A stretch of 9,107 nt of DNA, taken from an uncultured Bacteroidota bacterium. Its GTDB lineage: Bacteria > Bacteroidota > Bacteroidia > Chitinophagales > Chitinophagaceae. Position 1 is the stretch's first letter. Every line of letters starts with the position of its first letter. The translations under genes were made by a program, and so were the position numbers. The stretch covers positions 1 to 9,107 of the forward strand of contig CAIYVS010000423.1 of assembly GCA_903929655.1 (NCBI GenBank), given 5' to 3'. Below, piece after piece: positions 5,329 to 9,107 of this stretch. The notes under the pieces are model-generated. The model did no database searches, was not told where the DNA came from, and was given only the letters and a program-made list of their open reading frames with translations.

Positions 5329-5973
5329 ATGAACTTATCGGTAAATCAATTAGTACCTATCCCCCTGAAAGAAAAAATACTTGCCAAAAAATCGGGTATC
5401 TGGAACGAGACGCTGAGCTTTAATAAAGGGGAGCATATTTTTGTACGTGCCCCATCGGGCACAGGCAAGACTACCCTGGTGCATATTTTATACCATCTTC
5501 GCAAAGATCATGAAGGATCTGTGGTGTGGGGAGGCCGGAATATGAACAGCATCGGCTACGAAGAGCTGGCAGAACTGAGATCTAAAAACATCAGTATTAT
5601 CTTCCAGGACATGCGCCTTTTCCCTGAATTGACGGCATGGGAGAACCTGGACATTAAACGCCGCCTGAGCAATACTGTTTCACTGGAGCAAATGGAAGAA
5701 TGGTTGGAACGGCTGGGCATAAAAGAGAAAAAGAATTCCTTAGGGCGAACCCTTTCTTATGGAGAACAGCAACGTGTAGCTATTATCCGCGCCTTGCTGC
5801 AGCCCTTTGACTGGTTACTGATGGATGAGCCTTTTAGTCACCTGGACCATTCCAATATTGACAAGGCAAGAAAACTGATAGCAGAAGTAGTGGCACAGCA
5901 CAAGGCAGGCATGATACTGGCCGACCTGGACGAGAATGATTATTTCCATTACACTAAAACCATCGTACTGTGA
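5329..5973 (+). CDS. ABC transporter ATP-binding protein, LolD/FtsE-like, lacking the H-loop histidine
   Basis: A 214-residue nucleotide-binding subunit of the LolD/FtsE/MacB group. Visible motifs: Walker A APSGTGKTT (41-49, K47), Q-loop IIFQD with Q93, signature LSYGEQQRV (142-150, with Tyr in place of the first Gly of LSGGQ), Walker B WLLMDEP with D166 and catalytic E167, and D-loop SHLD (170-173). The switch (H-loop) histidine is absent: where relatives read VTHD, this protein reads LADLDE (197-202). The domain before Walker A is short. An upstream in-frame TTG at 5311 is possible, but ATG 5329 is preferred. Its stop overlaps the region where the permease gene begins, so the two form one operon. 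Together they should form an inner-membrane complex that drives extracytoplasmic work, such as lipoprotein or peptide export or cell-wall enzyme control; which one is not resolved. Confidence 0.9.
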   Translation: MNLSVNQLVPIPLKEKILAKKSGIWNETLSFNKGEHIFVRAPSGTGKTTLVHILYHLRKDHEGSVVWGGRNMNSIGYEELAELRSKNISIIFQDMRLFPELTAWENLDIKRRLSNTVSLEQMEEWLERLGIKEKKNSLGRTLSYGEQQRVAIIRALLQPFDWLLMDEPFSHLDHSNIDKARKLIAEVVAQHKAGMILADLDENDYFHYTKTIVL

Positions 5974-5993
5974 ACGGAAAGAAACAAATAGAA

Positions 5994-7175
5994 ATGCTGA
6001 AAAAACTGCTGATAGGAAATAAAAGCAGGTCGCGGCTGTGGGGAGCTTTATTTGCATTATTCCTGGGCACTACCCTGCTTTTGCTTACGGTGATGATATG
6101 GTGGAATTTTAACGAACTGCTTTATGGCAAAAGCCAGTATGATACCCTGGGCAGCACTTTCCTGGTAATAGGCAAGAGAATAACACAGGAAAATGTAAGC
6201 GATTCCCATACCTTCAGCCAGCAGGATATTGATTCTTTAAAACAAGTGCCGGAAGTGCAGGACGTGGGCATACTCACATCCAACCATTTTCCGGCATATG
6301 CAAGACTGGGGGGCAAACTGGCTTTCAATACCGACATTTTTATGGAGGCAGCGCCTGACCGTTTCCTGGACAATATGCCTGCTGAATGGACCTGGCATGA
6401 GGGCAGTACAGACCTGCCTATTATCCTGTCTTCCCAATTCTTAGACCTTTATAATTATCTTTTTGCGCCGGGGCAAGGTTTGCCCCAATTGTCAGAGTCG
6501 TCCATAAAAGCTATTGCGGTAAATATAGAAGTGGGCAGCGGCCCCACTATGCTACGCTATACGGCACATGTAGTTGGTTTTTCAGACCGTATCAGTTCCG
6601 TGTTGGCCCCCGCATCTTTTATAGAGTATAACAACAAAATATTTGGCAAGCCGGGAGATGTGCAACCTTCGCGCCTGATAGTAAAAGCAAAAGACCCATC
6701 TAATACCAAATTTGCGAGCTATATAGAAAGTCATGGTTATACTACCAATTCGCAAAACATGCGTTGGAGTAAAATAAGGGCTATTGTGGAAGTGGTGACG
6801 AGCGCTACGGGTTTTCTTTCTATTGTGCTGATGGGTATAGGTGCTTTGGTTTTTATACTGTTTATAGAACTGACTATTGCCAGGGCACAACATTCTTTAA
6901 CTCTTTTGCTGGAACTTGGTTATAGCCCCAAATACCTGGGCAGGTTTATGATGAACCGTTTTATGCCGCTGGTACTGCTTACTGTTGTTATATCTATGTG
7001 TATTGCCATTGCGGGCCAGCTTGCAGCATCGGTGATGGTAAAACAGTTATTGCTGACGCTGCCTGCTTTTCCGGGATGGCCGGTATGGCTTGCACTGCTA
7101 GTGAGCAGCAGCATATTATTTACACTGGTTGCAAGGGCTATTATGAAGGCCATACGGAACGATGTGTTGAGCTGA
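5994..7175 (+). CDS. FtsX/MacB-like ABC transporter permease
   Basis: A 393-residue inner-membrane permease partnered with the ATPase just upstream. The topology is that of the FtsX/MacB/LolCE class: TM1 at about 17-38, a large extracytoplasmic domain (about 40-265), then three membrane segments near 269-293, 324-345 and 363-384. The cytoplasmic loop after TM2 carries LTLLLELGYSPKYLGRFM, the usual coupling segment that contacts the ATPase. The family is mechanotransmission-type: it uses ATP to move or signal across the membrane rather than to pump small solutes. The ATG at 5994 is preferred because the positive-inside start MLKKLL precedes TM1. An in-frame GTG at 5970 overlaps the ATPase stop and would add eight residues. 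Divergence from named members is too great to choose among FtsX, LolE and MacB roles; no MacA or outer-membrane partner is nearby. Confidence 0.85.
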   Translation: MLKKLLIGNKSRSRLWGALFALFLGTTLLLLTVMIWWNFNELLYGKSQYDTLGSTFLVIGKRITQENVSDSHTFSQQDIDSLKQVPEVQDVGILTSNHFPAYARLGGKLAFNTDIFMEAAPDRFLDNMPAEWTWHEGSTDLPIILSSQFLDLYNYLFAPGQGLPQLSESSIKAIAVNIEVGSGPTMLRYTAHVVGFSDRISSVLAPASFIEYNNKIFGKPGDVQPSRLIVKAKDPSNTKFASYIESHGYTTNSQNMRWSKIRAIVEVVTSATGFLSIVLMGIGALVFILFIELTIARAQHSLTLLLELGYSPKYLGRFMMNRFMPLVLLTVVISMCIAIAGQLAASVMVKQLLLTLPAFPGWPVWLALLVSSSILFTLVARAIMKAIRNDVLS

Positions 7176-7205
7176 TTGTTTTTAAACCTCCTTCTAAAAA
7201 TTTGA

Positions 7206-7478
7206 TTAAAACAGGTCTGAATGTGTGCCTGTTCTGATTAATGTTAATGTCTTGTTGTCTTCATCAATTCTCCAGATCAATAACCAATCTGGTTGGATAT
7301 GACATTCCCAACAATCCTTATAATCGCCACTTAACTTATGTGCATTATGTTTTACTGCCAAAGTTGATTTATTTGCTATCAAGGATATAACCTGTCTTAT
7401 TTTCGCTTCCTGATAACCTCTTTTTAGAGCCTGTTTATAATCTCTTTTGAATTTATTTGTATATTCAACCTTGTACAT
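7206..7478 (-). CDS. yafQ: Type II toxin, YafQ family (RelE/ParE superfamily mRNA interferase)
   Basis: A 90-residue YafQ-type ribosome-dependent endoribonuclease toxin. The residues known to matter in E. coli YafQ have counterparts here: H47 (HKLSGDY), H60, D64 and W65 in CHIQPDWLLI, R82, and H86 in RTGTHSDLF, which ends on F90. The length is as expected for the family, and the N-terminal basic helix (KFKRDYKQALKRGY) is typical. Its start codon overlaps the stop of the upstream antitoxin gene (TAATG), so the two are translationally coupled, antitoxin first. In known systems the free toxin cuts mRNA in the ribosome A site and halts growth; the antitoxin blocks it and represses the operon. The gene converges on the ABC permease gene with a 30-base gap. 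The active site looks intact. Confidence 0.9.
   Translation of the reverse strand: MYKVEYTNKFKRDYKQALKRGYQEAKIRQVISLIANKSTLAVKHNAHKLSGDYKDCWECHIQPDWLLIWRIDEDNKTLTLIRTGTHSDLF
7210..7233 (-). terminator. Weak terminator-like hairpin at the end of the toxin gene
   Basis: In the minus-strand direction AACAGG (7233-7228) can pair with CCTGTT (7215-7210) across a 12-base loop, followed by a T-rich tail (TTAATCAAATTTTT). It overlaps the last codons of the toxin. The six-base stem and long loop make it marginal. Confidence 0.22.
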
Positions 7479-7669
7479 TATTTTTTGAGCTCGGTAAAAA
7501 GTTGATCTAAAGATTTTGCTTTTTGTGTTTTCCCTTTCCTCGCATCATCGATTGCTTTCTTTGTCGCTGTATTTGGGTCTTTAAGTATTTTAGCAAAAGG
7601 CATAGTTTCTATCAACTCTACAAATTTTTTCGCCTGTTTGGTTTTTGTATCTATTGTTATGTAAGTCAT
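7478..7669 (-). CDS. Antitoxin partner of the YafQ-type toxin
   Basis: A 63-residue protein directly upstream of the toxin on the same strand; the genes share one base (TAATG). I do not recognise a clear RelB/DinJ ribbon-helix-helix. A short strand-like start (TYITIDTKT) is followed by a helical stretch (about 11-30) and a strongly basic, probably flexible C-terminal half rich in Lys (ARKGKTQKAKSLDQLF, then TELKK). That layout, with an N-terminal dimer or DNA part and a C-terminal wrap around the toxin, fits small Bacteroidota antitoxins. The role rests mainly on position next to an intact toxin. A dyad 18 bases upstream of the start could be its operator. The ATG at 7669 is the only plausible start. 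Confidence 0.8.
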   Translation of the reverse strand: MTYITIDTKTKQAKKFVELIETMPFAKILKDPNTATKKAIDDARKGKTQKAKSLDQLFTELKK

Positions 7670-7686
7670 AAACTGTAATTAGTAAA

Positions 7687-7707
7687 GCAATTTAAATAAA
7701 ATATTGC
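7687..7707. promoter_or_regulatory. Candidate operator dyad of the YafQ-type toxin-antitoxin operon
   Basis: GCAAT at 7687-7691 is mirrored by ATTGC at 7703-7707, an 11-base gap apart and 18 bases upstream of the antitoxin start. Type II antitoxins typically bind such dyads to repress their own operon. No biochemical support; AT-rich DNA raises the chance rate. Confidence 0.4.
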
Positions 7708-7734
7708 ATTTTGTCAGGCCAAGCATACATACGC

Positions 7735-7744
7735 ATGTTAACAT
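7735..7744. promoter_or_regulatory. Perfect palindrome ATGTTAACAT in a divergent intergenic region
   Basis: A 10-base perfect palindrome lies between the toxin-antitoxin operon and the TfoX-like gene, 40 bases before the GTG start at 7784. A sequence one mismatch from the -7 consensus (TATTTTAG, 7759-7766) follows it at promoter-like distance. This could be a binding site, but support is weak. Confidence 0.22.
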
Positions 7745-7783
7745 TATATTTAATTTCTTATTTTAGCACCAAATTGAAACTCT

Positions 7784-8161
7784 GTGGCAGGCAAAACTGA
7801 CAAGAAAGAGGCACCTCCAGATAAGGTGACTTTGTACGACAAACTCATAACCAGCATACCCGAAATAGAACGTAAGGGCGACACGGTGCCTTATACTTCC
7901 CTGAACGGGAATATGTTCAGCTACCTGCATCATGATGGCACCCTGGCACTGCGCCTTTCAGAAAAAGACAGGGAGGATTTTATTAAAAAACATAAAGCCG
8001 GACTAATGCAGGCCTACGGTATTGTGCAAAAGGAATATGTGGCTGTGCCGGAAAAAGTATTGGCTGATACTAAGGAAATGAAAAAGTATCTGAAACTGAG
8101 TTTTGAATATGTGAAGACTTTGAAGGCTAAGCCAAGCAAAAAGGTGGCGAAGAAGAAATAG
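7784..8161 (+). CDS. Small TfoX/YjbR-like protein of unknown function, GTG start
   Basis: A 125-residue, probably cytoplasmic protein. The central part, from PYTSLNGNMFSYL (36-48) through the strand GTLALRLSE to the helix KDREDFIKKHKAGLMQ, resembles the small alpha/beta fold of TfoX N-terminal and YjbR-like proteins. The region KEYVAVPEKVL plus LSFEYVKTLKAKP is a pattern I recall from Bacteroidota proteins that go unnamed. The C-terminus is Lys-rich (KPSKKVAKKK), which could bind nucleic acid. No catalytic residues are evident. The start is GTG at 7784: no in-frame ATG occurs before residue 44, which lies inside the conserved part. It converges on the next gene with only three bases between the stop codons, so it is probably a single-gene unit. 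Function is not known and the family assignment is tentative. Confidence 0.75.
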   Translation: MAGKTDKKEAPPDKVTLYDKLITSIPEIERKGDTVPYTSLNGNMFSYLHHDGTLALRLSEKDREDFIKKHKAGLMQAYGIVQKEYVAVPEKVLADTKEMKKYLKLSFEYVKTLKAKPSKKVAKKK

Positions 8162-8164
8162 AAC

Positions 8165-8734
8165 CTATGCTTGCCAACCCATAAAACTTGTTAGCTTTTT
8201 CCATGTTTTATTACCAATTTTCTGGTACAAATTCATACTACCCCAGCCTGGAGCACTAACATAAATCAAAACATATTTTCTATCCTTGGAAAATAAGGGC
8301 AAAGAATAATCATAAACTTCAGGAGCATACGCATAATATATGGTTGCCGGTGCATCTTTGGGCTTTTTGTAAAATACTGAGTGCTTGAATTTCTTATTCC
8401 AATCTTTTTCCTTTCTTTCTTTTATTTGCTTTATCAAATAGCTCATTCCATCCTCTGTAAAAAAAGAGTCAAGACCTTTTTCCTGCCAATCCCAAATTGA
8501 AATTCTTCTTGTGTCATAATCTTTACCTTCTCTCGTAAAATATTTTTCATCCCATGACTGGGAAATCCCCTTTGATATTAATCTGGGCCATGTTTGATAA
8601 GAAGTATCTTCATTGGAAACAATCCAATTCATAAAATCTATTATTTCTCTATCTTTAATAATAGAGCTATACCTTTGTGCGAAGGAATAAAAGGAACATA
8701 AAATAAATATTGTTGTCAATATCCCTGCTTTCAT
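8165..8734 (-). CDS. Secreted protein of unknown function
   Basis: A 189-residue protein with a clear Sec signal peptide: hydrophobic GILTTIFILCSFYSFA, with likely cleavage after A19 (SFA|Q). No lipobox is seen, so it should be soluble in the periplasm or outside. The mature part is rich in Trp, Tyr, Lys and Asp. Near the end, LPLFSKDRKYVLIYVSAPGW (145-164), then NLYQKIGNKTWKK, follows a pattern seen in uncharacterised Bacteroidota exported proteins in which a short sheet ends with a Trp-rich tail. No catalytic motif is recognised. It is the only gene on its strand here; the neighbouring partial gene starts 70 bases away in the opposite direction and also encodes an exported protein. The ATG at 8734 gives a well-formed signal peptide. 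Confidence 0.8.
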   Translation of the reverse strand: MKAGILTTIFILCSFYSFAQRYSSIIKDREIIDFMNWIVSNEDTSYQTWPRLISKGISQSWDEKYFTREGKDYDTRRISIWDWQEKGLDSFFTEDGMSYLIKQIKERKEKDWNKKFKHSVFYKKPKDAPATIYYAYAPEVYDYSLPLFSKDRKYVLIYVSAPGWGSMNLYQKIGNKTWKKLTSFMGWQA

Positions 8735-8804
8735 TATGTTGTTTCTAAAATAATTATGATTGCAAGATATAACAACTTAGTTAGCTTTATAAATACTCAT
8801 TTTC

Positions 8805-9107
8805 ATGCAAAAATCACAGCCAGACACATATACACCCTACTTCAAACGAGCTATCATTTTCCCATTACTTTTGTTATTAAAATGTTTTTCAGCAAATGCC
8901 ACAATTACAGCATATCAATTAGATGAAAAATTTTACACAGCTGAATACGGAGGTTACCGAATTTACAATTGGCTCTTTCTTTATAATGATAGTTCTTTTT
9001 CGTTGGTAAATGATATAAGAATTGAGGACCAAGGTTTTATGTATCATTTTGCACAAGGCAGGTGGACCAGTCAAAATAATATGATCTCATTATCTGATAG
9101 CATAAGT
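8805..9107 (+). CDS. Partial gene for an exported protein of unknown function (runs off the window)
   Basis: From the ATG at 8805 a frame stays open for 101 codons to the last base of the window with no stop. The N-terminus is a typical signal peptide: basic KR at 14-15, then AIIFPLLLLLKCFSA, and likely cleavage after ANA (A32). A lipobox is not convincing. The visible mature part (TAYQLDEKFYTAEYGGYRIY onward) is rich in aromatic and polar residues, in the style of Bacteroidota extracytoplasmic proteins. The family is not recognised. It is transcribed divergently from the secreted-protein gene at 8734, from a 70-base intergenic region. The 3' end is missing only because the window stops. Confidence 0.75.
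   Translation, partial: MQKSQPDTYTPYFKRAIIFPLLLLLKCFSANATITAYQLDEKFYTAEYGGYRIYNWLFLYNDSSFSLVNDIRIEDQGFMYHFAQGRWTSQNNMISLSDSIS

Overview
The window looks like chromosomal DNA of a Bacteroidota bacterium, probably of the Chitinophagales type. The evidence is the AT-leaning composition, the near absence of Shine-Dalgarno sites, a TAnnTTTG-type -7 box, a LuxR-type response regulator, a FadD15-like acyl-CoA ligase, and small secreted proteins of a Bacteroidota style. No rRNA, tRNA or CRISPR array was seen.

Left part (1-2007): a very AT-rich non-coding leader of about 360 bases precedes an orphan NarL/LuxR-type response regulator (361-1011). A short stretch that looks like a frameshifted gene remnant follows. 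Next is a two-gene HEPN/MNT module (1257-2007): a HEPN-domain protein with an intact RX4HXY motif and an overlapping minimal nucleotidyltransferase. This is the layout of HepT/MntA (type VII) toxin-antitoxin pairs.

Middle part (2008-3306): this is the most unusual region. A REP-associated tyrosine transposase (RAYT, 2247-3152) has its two catalytic halves separated by an in-frame, low-complexity insert of roughly 137 residues. The insert contains 14 consecutive 15-bp (five-residue) modules, and several of these are half-copies of a 25-bp GTAG-headed, REP-like hairpin. Three full copies of that hairpin lie inside the gene and two lie just upstream. The gene therefore appears to have been invaded by its own family of hairpins, which were then expanded without breaking the reading frame.

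Right part (3307-9107): a minus-strand long-chain acyl-CoA ligase diverges from a two-gene ABC transporter operon (ATPase plus FtsX/MacB-like permease). The ATPase has no H-loop histidine. A minus-strand YafQ-family toxin-antitoxin pair converges on the permease gene. Then come a small TfoX-like protein with a GTG start, a convergent secreted protein of unknown function, and the start of a second exported protein that runs off the window.

Two toxin-antitoxin modules, a RAYT with REP-like repeats, a gene remnant and a dispersed intergenic repeat mark this as an accessory region between ordinary metabolic and transport genes.
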